64,000 nucleotides of DNA from Nocardioides limicola (lineage in GTDB: Bacteria; Actinomycetota; Actinomycetes; Propionibacteriales; Nocardioidaceae). Where the stretch lies: assembly GCF_016827675.1 (NCBI RefSeq), contig NZ_JAERJA010000002.1:598843-662842 (forward strand), read 5' to 3'. The notes beneath the pieces are model-generated. The model had not been told where the DNA came from. It did not search any database and saw only the letters and a program-made list of their open reading frames with translations. Of this stretch, positions 8,203 to 16,329 are shown piece after piece. Within the stretch, counting starts at the first letter, position 1, and each line of letters opens with the position of its first letter. A program made the translations under genes and the position numbers.

Positions 8203-9233
8203 GCCGCCACCCCACAGTCGCGGAGCACCTCGACGGCGGTGCGGGCCAGCACGCTGCGACGCGCGTGGGCAGGCCCGGCGCCCAGATCGACCGCTTCGGC
8301 GAGCCCGCGCTGGTCACGCATCTCGGCCATCACCGGCAGCCCGGTGAGGGCCCCGATGGTGGCGCCGTCGACCCCTGCGCCCCGGACCACGATGCCGGTA
8401 CGACCACTCCCCAGCCTCGCCACGAGTCGCACGGTGGCTGCGACACCGGCGACGGTCGCGACGGTGATCACCACCACCCGGTCAGTGGCCGCGAGGACCT
8501 CCTCGGCGCCGCCGGTGAAGGTGCGGGGCAGGTCCACGATCACCGCGCGGTGGCCACGCCGGGCAGCGGAGAGGACCCGGCGCACGGTGCCCGGTTCCAA
8601 CGGCGTGACGGTCCCGGCCGGGTAGGTCAGCACGCCCAGGTCGGCACGCCGCGGCACGGCCTCACGTAGGGATCGGCCCGACAGCCGGCCGACGCTGCGC
8701 GCCAGGTCGTCCCAGCGGACACCGGGCTCCTCCTCCAGACCGAGCACCCGGTCGGCCCCGGCGCCCAACGGGTCGGCGTCCACCAGCAGCGTCGGCAGCT
8801 GCCGCGCGGCGGTCTGGGCCAGGGCGGCCGCGAAGGTGCTGGCCCCGGCGCCGCCGGAGCCACCGATCACGGCGATCGTCGTGGCCGGCACCGCCTGGTC
8901 ACCGGCATCGGTGAGCGCCTCGACCACCAGGTGGCTCGAGGTGGACAGCTCGATCACCTGCTCGGCGCCCACAGCGAGGGCGGCGCGGTACTCGCTGTCG
9001 GTCACCGCCCGATCGGTCACCACCAACACGCCGGGGCGCCGGTCCGGTCCGGCAGCCGCGAGTTCGGTGACCAGGTCCCGGGCGACCAGCACGGACCTGG
9101 CGCTGGGCCAGAGTTGCCGCGCGGCGAGGGTCTCCTCGACCACGATCGCCTCGGCGCCGGCAGCGGCGGCCAGTCGCACCACCTCGTCGGCCAGGGCGGG
9201 ATCGCGGGTGGCGATGAGGACATCGTCGGTCAT
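8199..9233 (-). CDS. ssd: Ssd / CpaE-like MinD-family protein
   Basis: First gene of the Tad operon, 344 residues, member of the helicase/secretion-neighbourhood CpaE-like family (Ssd, Rv3660c; linked to septum-site control in M. tuberculosis). An N-terminal receiver-like region (about 1–105) is followed by a MinD/ParA fold. The P-loop reads GGSGGAGAST at 124–133: both the signature lysine and the P-loop lysine of MinD proteins are replaced (Ser126, Ala131), while VDADPLG and IVDLPRTF still resemble switch motifs. It probably localises the pilus machinery rather than acting as an efficient ATPase. Start ATG at 9233 with a GGGA site; TAGGCG at 9259–9264 could be a −10. Confidence 0.85.
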   Translation of the reverse strand: MTDDVLIATRDPALADEVVRLAAAAGAEAIVVEETLAARQLWPSARSVLVARDLVTELAAAGPDRRPGVLVVTDRAVTDSEYRAALAVGAEQVIELSTSSHLVVEALTDAGDQAVPATTIAVIGGSGGAGASTFAAALAQTAARQLPTLLVDADPLGAGADRVLGLEEEPGVRWDDLARSVGRLSGRSLREAVPRRADLGVLTYPAGTVTPLEPGTVRRVLSAARRGHRAVIVDLPRTFTGGAEEVLAATDRVVVITVATVAGVAATVRLVARLGSGRTGIVVRGAGVDGATIGALTGLPVMAEMRDQRGLAEAVDLGAGPAHARRSVLARTAVEVLRDCGVAA

Positions 9234-9368
9234 GGATCCCAGCGTGGTCGTCGCCTAGCGGCGCGCGACAGTCCCCGGTGGGTCTCTGTGGGCAACCGCC
9301 CGTCCGCGGCCCCCTGTGCATGACAACCGGCCCGGCTGGCCCGTCGAGGTCCGTCATGTGTCGGCACC

Positions 9369-9374
9369 TATGCT
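9369..9374 (+). promoter_or_regulatory. −10 hexamer TATGCT for a leaderless HAD-phosphatase mRNA
   Basis: TATGCT ends 7 nt before the ATG at 9382, the spacing expected when transcription starts on the initiation codon. No Shine–Dalgarno sequence precedes this ATG, which supports a leaderless message. Confidence 0.5.
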
Positions 9375-9381
9375 GGCCACC

Positions 9382-10161
9382 ATGCCGACTGCGGCCTTCT
9401 TCGACCTGGACAAGACGATCATCGCCAAGTCCAGCACGTTCGCGTTCAGCCGCCCCTTCCAGGCCGGCGGCCTGATCTCACGTGGCCTGGTGCTGCGGTC
9501 GGCGTACTCGCATTTCCTCTACATGGTGGGCGGCGCCGACCACGACCAGATGGAGAAGATGCGGCAGTTCATGTCGCAGATGTGTGCCGGTTGGGACGTC
9601 GCGGTGGTCAAGGAGATCGTCGCGGACACGCTGCACAACATCGTCGAACCGCTGGTGTACGCCGAGGCGCTCAACCTGATCGTGCAACACAAACTGGCCG
9701 GCAACGACGTGGTGATCGTCTCCGCGTCCGGCGCGGAACTGGTGGAGCCGATCGGGACGATGCTGGGTGCCGACCACGTGATCGCCACCCGGATGGAGGT
9801 CTCCGACGGGAAGTACACCGGCGAGATCGAGTACTACGCCTACGCCGAGGAGAAGGCGCGGGCGATCGAGGCGATGGCCGAGGAGTTCGGCTACGACCTG
9901 GACCGGTGCCACGCCTACAGCGACTCGGCCACCGACATTCCGATGCTCCGGGCGGTCGGACACCCCCATGCGGTGAATCCGGATCGGGAGCTGCGGCGCG
10001 TGGCCACCGAGGAGGGTTGGCCGATCCTGGTGTTCGTGCGACCGGTGGCGCTGGGCAACCGGTTCGGAGCAGCCGCGAAGCCGGCCGCGCTCGCCCTGGT
10101 CGCCGGTGGCGTGGTGGCCCTGGGCGTCACCCTGTGGTGGCACACACGACGCCGCCCCTGA
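9382..10161 (+). CDS. HAD-IB family phosphatase (Rv3661-like)
   Basis: A 259-residue HAD hydrolase of subfamily IB (SerB-like). Motif I FFDLDKTI carries the nucleophilic Asp, motif II is IVSASG, and motif IV is AYSDSATDIPML. A C-terminal hydrophobic segment AALALVAGGVVALGVTLWW followed by HTRRRP suggests a membrane anchor. The substrate is unknown; related enzymes act on phosphoserine-like or lipid-linked phosphates. ATG 9370 is an alternative start, but 9382 fits a leaderless promoter. The position directly beyond the Tad operon matches Rv3661 in M. tuberculosis. Confidence 0.85.
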   Translation: MPTAAFFDLDKTIIAKSSTFAFSRPFQAGGLISRGLVLRSAYSHFLYMVGGADHDQMEKMRQFMSQMCAGWDVAVVKEIVADTLHNIVEPLVYAEALNLIVQHKLAGNDVVIVSASGAELVEPIGTMLGADHVIATRMEVSDGKYTGEIEYYAYAEEKARAIEAMAEEFGYDLDRCHAYSDSATDIPMLRAVGHPHAVNPDRELRRVATEEGWPILVFVRPVALGNRFGAAAKPAALALVAGGVVALGVTLWWHTRRRP

Positions 10162-10227
10162 CGAGGTGTCACATATGGCCCGCCGAGGTTTCACATCTGG
10201 GCGGGCGAGGTTTCACACCTGGTCGCC
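10162..10227. repeat. 22-bp tandem repeat, three units, directly after a stop codon
   Basis: Three units (10162–10183, 10184–10205, 10206–10227) each have CGAGGT, an 8-nt middle (GTCACATA, TTCACATC, TTCACACC) and a TGG-containing right flank. The first unit starts at the base after the HAD gene stop. The same frame, CGAGGT–N8–TGGCCCGC, recurs at 15953–16018 and 41493–41580. Confidence 0.8.
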
Positions 10228-10510
10228 GAAGGCTGCCGGCCATACATGATCGGATGACGATGTCAAGACTTGATCGGGCGACGTCGGCGGCGTACAAAGG
10301 GTGACAAGAACTCCAGACCAGCACGTGAGCCGGGTACCCACGCGGCGATCCACCCTTCCTACAGGGCGCTCGTCATCGGGAGGACTCCCGGGGCGACAGT
10401 TGAGATAGTGCACGCTTGGTAGCCAGCGGTCTCACGTGTATGCAGCGGCACTCGTTCCCCTCCGAACGGGTGCCGCTTGCCGTGCCGGCCAGGATCACGG
10501 CGCGAACAGG
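10228..10510. other. Intergenic region without a supported gene
   Basis: Between the 22-bp repeats and the 3' end of the Fic-like gene. Two short reading frames here lack ribosome sites and recognisable protein character. The only clear structure is the hairpin at 10444–10477. Confidence 0.6.
10444..10477 (-). terminator. Hairpin terminator after the Fic-like gene
   Basis: A 14-bp stem (AGCGGCACTCGTTC pairing with GAACGGGTGCCGCT, one G·U) with a 6-nt loop CCCTCC, 33 bp beyond the stop of the leftward gene at 10511. No long U-run follows, as is common in actinobacteria. Confidence 0.7.
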
Positions 10511-11251
10511 TCAGTGCAGCGGGGACGCCTCGGCGCCCGCAGCGTAGGCCTCCGCGGCGTACAACAACCACGCGTGTACGCCGGCACGGCCGCCCGTCGC
10601 GTAGCCCCGCAGGTTCGACTCGTACTGGGGACGCAACGCCAGATGACCTGCCTCGGGCACCGTCAACGACTTCTCGTCCACACCACGCTCAACCAGGACC
10701 AGCCGTTCCACCGCCCGGGCCACCATCGCGTTGTGGGAGGCGAAGGGTGCCGCGGTCACCACCCCGGCATGCGCCACCGCGGCGAGCACCAACGCCGGCA
10801 CCGACGTCTCCGAGGTGAGCAGCTTGGCCAGGGCCCGCAAGCTGCTGGCGGCCTCTGCGTCGCGGGGTCGCCCCAGTTCCTGCTCCGGCACCGACCCTGC
10901 CGCTGCCAGGGCATGCACCCGGGCCAGCACCTGCAACGGCGACCGGGAGAGCACCGGGACCAACCCGAGCAACTCGGTCGACACCCGCACCGCGTCGGCG
11001 GCCAACGCGTCCACATCACCGGCACGGACCTGCTCCAGGGTGCTCGCCGACCCCTCCAGCACCGCGCTGGCGTGCGCCCCCCGGAGCAGCGACTCGCCCG
11101 TCATCTCCGGCGAGGTCCGCCGCAGCCCCCGATCCCGGAGCAGGATGTCGATCCCGTCCCGGGTCGCCGCGAACGCCGACGGCACTCCCTCGAGTTCGGT
11201 CAGCCAGGCAAGTGGATCTTCGGACACGATCGACGAGCCTAGACCCCTCAT
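10511..11251 (-). CDS. Degenerate Fic-fold protein (Rv3662c position)
   Basis: A 246-residue helical protein that I read as a catalytically dead Fic-family member. Residues 62–67 SAVLEG fit the Fic inhibitory-helix motif (S/T)xxxE(G/N), followed by TLEQV as in Fic N-terminal regions. Residues 156–181 occupy the place of the Fic core, but the catalytic HPFx(D/E)GNGRxxR is changed to APFASHNAMVAR, losing the catalytic His and the anion-binding GNGR. It therefore should not AMPylate. It is divergent from a methyltransferase-like gene and sits where M. tuberculosis has Rv3662c. Start ATG at 11251 with GGAGGG 3 nt upstream. Function unknown. Confidence 0.65.
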   Translation of the reverse strand: MRGLGSSIVSEDPLAWLTELEGVPSAFAATRDGIDILLRDRGLRRTSPEMTGESLLRGAHASAVLEGSASTLEQVRAGDVDALAADAVRVSTELLGLVPVLSRSPLQVLARVHALAAAGSVPEQELGRPRDAEAASSLRALAKLLTSETSVPALVLAAVAHAGVVTAAPFASHNAMVARAVERLVLVERGVDEKSLTVPEAGHLALRPQYESNLRGYATGGRAGVHAWLLYAAEAYAAGAEASPLH

Positions 11252-11279
11252 CGACCCTCCGGGAGGTAGCCTCGACGCG

Positions 11280-12140
11280 ATGGACTCCGCGCGCTACCCC
11301 CACGAGGCACTGGTCTGGCTGGCCGGCGCCGGGGGCCGCTCCGTCCTGGTCCTCGGCGACCACCTGCTCGCCGAGGCGTTGACCGCGATCGGCCACCACG
11401 CGGTGGTGGTGCCCCGCGGCAGCGACATCGTCGGCGAACCGCGCTCCGTCGACGCCGTGATCGCCGTCGGGGCGCTCCCGAAGGACCTCGATACGGTCGC
11501 CCGACTGCTGCGCCCAGGAGGTCGGCTGTCGCTGTTGCTGCCCGAGCGTGACCATCGCATCCCCTGGGCCCGCAAGCTCGATGCGGCGATCGGCGCACCC
11601 AGACCCGAGACCCCGGCCGCGCCGCTGGTCGGTGCCGGGGCCTTCGGGTTCGTCGACGAGGTCGAGTTCGGGTGCTGGGAGCCGGTGAACCGCAACGACC
11701 TCCTGGAACTGCTGCCCACCCTGCCGCACCTGGTCGACCTCGATGACGCGGACCGTGACGTGCGGATCGCTGCCGCGCTGGCGTTGTACGACGACTACGG
11801 GCGCGGGGCCGACGGCATGCAGTTGCCGTGGCGGCACCGGGTCTTCACCGCCACCGTGGTCGACCAACCGTGGCTGCCGCCCCGCTCCGAGACGCTGCTT
11901 TCCGATAGGCAGGGCTCCGACAGCCAGAGCTCCGACTCGGCCGTGCGTCAGCCCTCGGCCGGCGACCCATCGGACGAGACCCAGCCACTGGACCTCACCC
12001 CGACCGGCCAGCCGACCCCGACCGGCCGGCAGGCCGGGGCCGAGTCCGGGGCCGGGGCCGACCAGCGTCGTGACCCCGCCGCGCCCGGGATCAGCGTCGA
12101 CCCGAGCGACACCGGCATGATCCTGATCGACTTCCGCTGA
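11280..12140 (+). CDS. SAM-methyltransferase-like protein with disordered tail
   Basis: A 286-residue protein. Residues 1–130 form a class I methyltransferase-like Rossmann pattern: SVLVLGD, then VDAVIAVGALPKDLDTVARLLRPGGRLSLLLPERD, which resembles the post-motif I strand and helix. The glycine loop is weak (AGAGGRSVLVLG), so activity is uncertain. After about residue 205 the sequence is low complexity (Ser/Gln/Pro/Thr/Gly). TAGCCT lies 7 nt before the ATG, suggesting a leaderless mRNA; GGGAGG is 13 nt upstream, too far for ideal use. The next gene starts 3 bp after its stop. Confidence 0.6.
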   Translation: MDSARYPHEALVWLAGAGGRSVLVLGDHLLAEALTAIGHHAVVVPRGSDIVGEPRSVDAVIAVGALPKDLDTVARLLRPGGRLSLLLPERDHRIPWARKLDAAIGAPRPETPAAPLVGAGAFGFVDEVEFGCWEPVNRNDLLELLPTLPHLVDLDDADRDVRIAAALALYDDYGRGADGMQLPWRHRVFTATVVDQPWLPPRSETLLSDRQGSDSQSSDSAVRQPSAGDPSDETQPLDLTPTGQPTPTGRQAGAESGAGADQRRDPAAPGISVDPSDTGMILIDFR

Positions 12141-12143
12141 CCG

Positions 12144-13322
12144 ATGAGGTTCGTGCGACGCGGTCCGGCGGACAGACGGCGACGTGGACTCGGCGGGGAC
12201 GCGGACCGCACCACCTTCCGTACCCTGCACACCGCCAGCCTGGCCTCCCCCGCACTGCGGGAAGGGCTGACCTCGGCCAGCGCCCAGCGGAGCATCCGGC
12301 ACCTGCGCGACCTGCTCGGCGTACCCGCCCTGGCTCTGACCGACACCGCCACCGCGCTCGCCTGGGACGGGGGCGCCGGGCATCACGAGGTGGACGCACC
12401 ACGGCTGGCGCTGCCTGCCGTGGACTCCGGCAGCACCAAGGTGTTCGACCGGCGCGACCTGCGCTGCGCGACGCCGGGATGCCCGCTGCGGCATGTGATC
12501 GTCAGTCCGCTGATCGTCGAGGAACGCATCGTGGGCACTCTGCAGGCCTACGCCCAAGCCACCTCGGCCGGCCTGGTACGGGCCACCGACGAGGTCGCCC
12601 AGTGGGTGTCGGGGCAACTGGAGCTCGCCGAGCTCGACGCATCCCGGACCCGTCTGATGGAAGCGGAGGTGAAGGCGCTGCGCGCCCAGATCAGTCCGCA
12701 CTTCATCTACAACAGCCTCGGCGCGATCGCCTCCTTCGTGCGCACCGATCCCGACCGTGCCCGCGAACTGCTGCTCGAGTTCGCCGACTTCACCCGCTAC
12801 TCGTTCCGCCGGCACGGCGAGTTCACCACCCTGGCCGAGGAGCTCAAGTCCATCGAGCGCTATCTGCTGCTCGAGCAGGCGCGGTTCGGGGACCGCCTCG
12901 CGGTGACGCTGCGGATCGCGCCGGAGGTGCTGCCGGTGGCGGTGCCGTTCCTGTGCCTGCAGCCCCTCGTCGAGAACGCGGTGCGGCACGGCCTGGCGGG
13001 CACCGCCGAGGCGACCGCCGGCGTCGGCACCATCACTATCGTGGCCCGGGACCTGGACACCGAGTGCGAGATCACGGTGGAGGACAACGGCGCCGGCGAG
13101 GACCCGGAGAAGGTACGCCGTGCGCTGGCCGGCAACCCGGTCGACCTCGCGGAGCCGGCCGACCCGGCAGTCGAAGGTGACCACGTCGGATTGGGGAACG
13201 TGGACGCACGGCTGCGCACCACGTTCGGCGACGACTACGGTCTGGTGGTGGAGACCGCCCGCGGCGCTGGCACGAAGGTGATCGTGCGAGTGCCCAAGTT
13301 CGCCCCCGGAGTGCACGCATGA
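12144..13322 (+). CDS. LytS-type sensor histidine kinase
   Basis: A 392-residue cytoplasmic sensor kinase of the LytS/His_kinase family. Residues about 30–165 form a GAF-like sensor domain with a Cys pair (RCATPGC, 107–113). The phosphoacceptor region is ALRAQISPHFIYNSL with His186, and the ATPase domain has the N box PLVENAVRHGL and G box VEDNGAG plus GLGNVDARL. No membrane helices are seen. It overlaps its response regulator gene by four bases and is followed by a small membrane protein and a solute:sodium symporter, so it likely controls uptake of a carboxylate. Confidence 0.93.
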   Translation: MRFVRRGPADRRRRGLGGDADRTTFRTLHTASLASPALREGLTSASAQRSIRHLRDLLGVPALALTDTATALAWDGGAGHHEVDAPRLALPAVDSGSTKVFDRRDLRCATPGCPLRHVIVSPLIVEERIVGTLQAYAQATSAGLVRATDEVAQWVSGQLELAELDASRTRLMEAEVKALRAQISPHFIYNSLGAIASFVRTDPDRARELLLEFADFTRYSFRRHGEFTTLAEELKSIERYLLLEQARFGDRLAVTLRIAPEVLPVAVPFLCLQPLVENAVRHGLAGTAEATAGVGTITIVARDLDTECEITVEDNGAGEDPEKVRRALAGNPVDLAEPADPAVEGDHVGLGNVDARLRTTFGDDYGLVVETARGAGTKVIVRVPKFAPGVHA

Positions 13323-14047
13323 CCCCTTCACCCGATGGCCTCGAGGTGCTCGTCATCGATGACGAGCGCCCGGCTCTGGACGAGCTGACTTTCCTGCTCG
13401 GCCGGGATCCGCGGGTGGGCCGGGTGCACAGTTGCGACTCCGCCACCGAGGCGCTGCGGTTGCTCCAGGAGCTCGACGTCGATGTGATCTTCCTCGACAT
13501 CCAGATGCCCTCCCTGACCGGCCTCGAACTGGCGCAGGTGCTGACCCGCTTCAAGGCGCCGCCACCGATCGTCTTCGTCACCGCGCACGAGGCGCATGCG
13601 GTGGAGGCGTTCGACCTGCACGCCGTCGACTACGTGCTCAAACCGGTGCGTGAGGAGCGCCTCGCCGAGGCGGTACGTCGGGTGGTGGCGCACAGCGCCC
13701 AGCCTGCGGCCGAGCCGGACGAGCAGATCCCGGTCGAGCGGGCCGGCGTGATCCGTTTCATCAATCGCTCCGACATCCGCTACGTCGAGGCCCAGGGTGA
13801 CTACGCCCGGCTGCACACGGCCGACGACTCGCACCTGATCCGCGCGCCGTTGTCGACCCTGGAGGCGGAGTGGGACGGGTTCGTGCGGATCCACAGGTCG
13901 CTGCTGGTGGCGCTGGCGCACGTCGACGAGGTGCACAGCGAGCAGGGGCGCTGCAGCGTCAGCGTGGGCGGCGTACGGCTGCAGGTGAGCCGACGACACA
14001 CCCGTGAACTCAAGGACCTGTTGCTGCGCAGCCGGGAGCGCCGCTGA
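13319..14047 (+). CDS. LytTR-family response regulator
   Basis: A 242-residue regulator. The receiver domain has acidic DDE at residues 14–16, phosphoacceptor Asp60 in VIFLDIQMP, and Lys in DYVLKPV. The C-terminal LytTR DNA-binding domain (about 135–238) contains the typical IRYVEAQGDYARLHT and FVRIHRSLLVAL signatures. Its start overlaps the kinase stop (ATGA). LytTR proteins bind pairs of imperfect direct repeats; none could be assigned here by eye. The likely target is the downstream symporter operon. Confidence 0.94.
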   Translation: MTPSPDGLEVLVIDDERPALDELTFLLGRDPRVGRVHSCDSATEALRLLQELDVDVIFLDIQMPSLTGLELAQVLTRFKAPPPIVFVTAHEAHAVEAFDLHAVDYVLKPVREERLAEAVRRVVAHSAQPAAEPDEQIPVERAGVIRFINRSDIRYVEAQGDYARLHTADDSHLIRAPLSTLEAEWDGFVRIHRSLLVALAHVDEVHSEQGRCSVSVGGVRLQVSRRHTRELKDLLLRSRERR

Positions 14048-14430
14048 TGAGCACCGAGCCGCCGCCGCGGGTCCGGGTCACCGGGCCGCCTCGCCGGCGT
14101 ACGGTGCCGCGCCGCCTGGTGGACGCCGAGTCACCTCTCGGCGAGATCTACCTGTCCTCGTTGTTGGCCGAGCAGGGGCGGCTGGCGCTCCGGGTGCTGC
14201 TGGTGCTGGCGTTGGGGGTGGCCAGCCTGCCGGCGGTGTTCTTCTTCGCCCCCGATCTGGCCGATCTTCGGCCGTTCGGGATCCCGCTGGCCTGGCTGCT
14301 GCTGGGCGTGGCCGTGCATCCGTTCCTGTGGGTGTTGGGGACGTGGTACGTGCGCAGCGCCGAACGCAACGAACGTGACTTCGTCGACCTGGTCACCGCC
14401 GTCTCCCCGACCGAGCCGGAGAAGCCGTGA
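14047..14430 (+). CDS. Small membrane protein paired with a symporter (DUF485-like)
   Basis: A 127-residue protein with two transmembrane helices (about 48–67 and 74–98) and a basic, Pro/Arg-rich N-terminus. The layout resembles DUF485/YjcH proteins encoded next to acetate-type solute:sodium symporters, although the similarity is weak. It shares one base with the response regulator stop (TGATG) and overlaps the symporter start by four bases, so it is translationally coupled to both. Confidence 0.72.
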   Translation: MSTEPPPRVRVTGPPRRRTVPRRLVDAESPLGEIYLSSLLAEQGRLALRVLLVLALGVASLPAVFFFAPDLADLRPFGIPLAWLLLGVAVHPFLWVLGTWYVRSAERNERDFVDLVTAVSPTEPEKP

Positions 14431-15950
14431 CCTCGCAGGCGATCTCGCTCACGGCGGTGGTGCTGGTGACCGTCGCGACCTTGGCCATCGGCACCTGGGG
14501 GCTGCGATTCTCCCGCACCACCAGCGACTTCCTGGTGGCCTCGCGGACCGTCCGTCCCCGACTGAACGCCTCCGCCATCGGGGGTGAGTACCTGTCAGCG
14601 GCCTCGTTCCTCGGGATCGCCGGGCTGGTGCTGGTCTTCGGCGCCGACATGCTCTGGTACCCGGTGGGCTGGACCGCCGGCTACCTGGTGCTGCTGGTGC
14701 TGGTGGCTGCGCCGTTGCGGCGCTCCGGCGCCTACACACTGCCCGACTTCGCCGAGGCCAGACTGGACTCGCGGCGGGTGCGAGCCCTCTGCTCGATGAT
14801 GGTGGTGGCGATCGGCTGGCTCTATCTGCTGCCGCAGTTCCAGGGGGCCGGCATCACGCTGCAGGCCGCCCTCGGGGCACCGCCGTGGCTGGGTGCCGTG
14901 GCGGTGGCCGGCGTGGTGCTGATCAACGTGGTCTCCGGCGGGATGCGGTCGATCACCTTCGTCCAGGCCTTCCAGTACTGGCTCAAGCTGACCGCGCTGC
15001 TGCTGCCGGCGATCGTGCTGCTGATGGTCTGGGTGGGTGACGGGGCACCGAACCCGGTCGACGTGCCGTCGTCGGGACTGTCCGGGGACGCCTGGTCGTT
15101 GCCGCTGGGTGGCGGTGACGCCCAGGGGCTGTATCTCACCTATTCGCTGATCATCGCCACGTTCCTGGGGACGATGGGACTTCCGCACGTGGTGGTGCGG
15201 TTCTACACCAACCCCGACGGTCGGGCGGCGCGGCGGACCACGCTGGTGGTGCTGGTGCTGCTCGGCGTCTTCTATCTGCTGCCGCCGCTCTACGGCGCGT
15301 TGGGACGGGTGTACGCCGAAGCGCTGGCCGAGTCGGGCCGTAGCGACGTGCTGGTGCTGGAGCTGCCACGGCTGATGGTGCCGGGGTTGGCCGGCGAACT
15401 CCTCTCGGCCCTGGTGGTCGCTGGAGCGTTCGCCGCCTTCCTCTCCACCTCGTCCGGGCTGGGCATCGCGGTGGCCGGGGTGCTGGGGCAGGACGTGACC
15501 GGACGCCGCTTCGGACGGGGCCGGTTGAGCGGGGTGGCAGCATTCCGTGCCGGAGCGGTGATCGCGATGGCTGTCCCGCTGGTGTTGGCGCTGGCGGTGC
15601 CGGGAGTGGGGGTGGCCCGGGCAGTCGGGTTGGCCTTCGCAGTGGCGGCGTCGACCTTCTGTCCCCTGTTGCTACTGGGGATCTGGTGGCGGGGGCTGAC
15701 CGAGGCCGGTGCGATCGCCGGGCTGCTGGTCGGTGGAGGCGGCTGCGGTTTCGCGGTGGCCTGGGTGATGGCCGGTGGCCAGGCATCCTCGGGGTGGGCC
15801 GGCGTACTGCTCAGTCAGCCGGCGGCCTGGAGTGTGCCGGCGGCGTTCCTGACCATGTGGCTGGTCTCGAAACTGACCCGGCGCACGGTGCCGGCGCATG
15901 TGTCCCGGTTCATGGTGCGCCTGCATTACCCGGAGCGATTGACCCGCTGA
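14427..15950 (+). CDS. Solute:sodium symporter (SSS family, acetate/monocarboxylate type)
   Basis: A 507-residue secondary transporter of about 13 helices. GGEYLSAASFLGIAGLVLVFGAD and the YPVGWTAGYLVLLVLVAAPLRRSGAYTLPDFAEAR region are typical of ActP/MctC-type SSS proteins, as is TMGLPHVVVRFYTNPDGRAARRTT. It probably imports acetate, pyruvate or a related acid with Na+. Starts GTG in a four-base overlap with the small membrane protein. It is distinct from the second symporter at 17319 (a VC_2705-type with a DUF4212 partner), so the cell carries two systems, this one tied to a LytS/LytTR pair. Confidence 0.9.
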   Translation: MTSQAISLTAVVLVTVATLAIGTWGLRFSRTTSDFLVASRTVRPRLNASAIGGEYLSAASFLGIAGLVLVFGADMLWYPVGWTAGYLVLLVLVAAPLRRSGAYTLPDFAEARLDSRRVRALCSMMVVAIGWLYLLPQFQGAGITLQAALGAPPWLGAVAVAGVVLINVVSGGMRSITFVQAFQYWLKLTALLLPAIVLLMVWVGDGAPNPVDVPSSGLSGDAWSLPLGGGDAQGLYLTYSLIIATFLGTMGLPHVVVRFYTNPDGRAARRTTLVVLVLLGVFYLLPPLYGALGRVYAEALAESGRSDVLVLELPRLMVPGLAGELLSALVVAGAFAAFLSTSSGLGIAVAGVLGQDVTGRRFGRGRLSGVAAFRAGAVIAMAVPLVLALAVPGVGVARAVGLAFAVAASTFCPLLLLGIWWRGLTEAGAIAGLLVGGGGCGFAVAWVMAGGQASSGWAGVLLSQPAAWSVPAAFLTMWLVSKLTRRTVPAHVSRFMVRLHYPERLTR

Positions 15951-15952
15951 CC

Positions 15953-16018
15953 GGCCAGAACCCCCACCTCGGCCGGCCACAAACCCCATCTCGCGCGGCC
16001 ACAAACCCCACTTCGGCG
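15953..16018. repeat. 22-bp tandem repeat, three units (minus orientation)
   Basis: Exactly three 22-bp units (15953–15974, 15975–15996, 15997–16018), read on the minus strand as CGA(A/G)GTGG-type sequence ending in TTTGTGGCC. It starts 2 bp after the symporter stop codon. Same family as 10162–10227 and 41493–41580. Confidence 0.85.
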
Positions 16019-16050
16019 GGGAGGGGAGGCGACAGGGTCACTCGTCGGTG

Positions 16051-16263
16051 TCACTCGTCGTAGCCCTCGTCGTCGTTGTCGTCGTTGTCGTCGTCGTTGT
16101 CGTCATCCATCCCGTCGTCGGGAGGGGTCTCACCCGGGGGGCTGTCCGGGTCGATGATGGTGGGGTCGTCCACCGGGTCATTCACCTGCGTGCATCCCGC
16201 CAATCCCAGGGAGCCGGCGAGCGCCGTGGCGGCGAGGGTGGCCTTGACACGTGAGATCTTCAT
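16051..16263 (-). CDS. Small Asp/Asn-rich lipoprotein
   Basis: A 70-residue predicted lipoprotein. The signal peptide MKISRVKATLAATALAGSLG ends in the lipobox LAGC, and the mature part is only Pro/Asp-rich, finishing in a run of Asp and Asn with a final GYDE. The tail is encoded by GAC/AAC triplet repeats that could vary in length by slippage. ATG at 16263 has AAGGAG upstream with good spacing. The acidic tail may bind cations at the cell surface; no family recognised. Confidence 0.75.
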   Translation of the reverse strand: MKISRVKATLAATALAGSLGLAGCTQVNDPVDDPTIIDPDSPPGETPPDDGMDDDNDDDNDDNDDEGYDE

Positions 16264-16329
16264 CAGTTCTCCTTCGTCTCGGTTCCTTCCAGTCGTAACA
16301 GGCGACCGAACCGAAACCAAGGCATCAGA

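Noticed and set aside
10162..10227. CRISPR array
   Set aside because: Units are 22 bp and adjacent with no unique spacers, and no cas genes are present; the 33-bp array at 52022 is likewise spacerless.
10213..10571. Two short minus-strand frames in the intergenic region before the Fic-like gene
   Set aside because: No ribosome site, no domain, and one overlaps the terminator hairpin.
11280..12140. Clear enzymatic methyltransferase assignment
   Set aside because: The glycine-rich SAM loop is weak, so it is only called methyltransferase-like.
16048..16254. Plus-strand frame with a run of Val
   Set aside because: It is the complement of the Asp/Asn-rich lipoprotein tail and has no other support.
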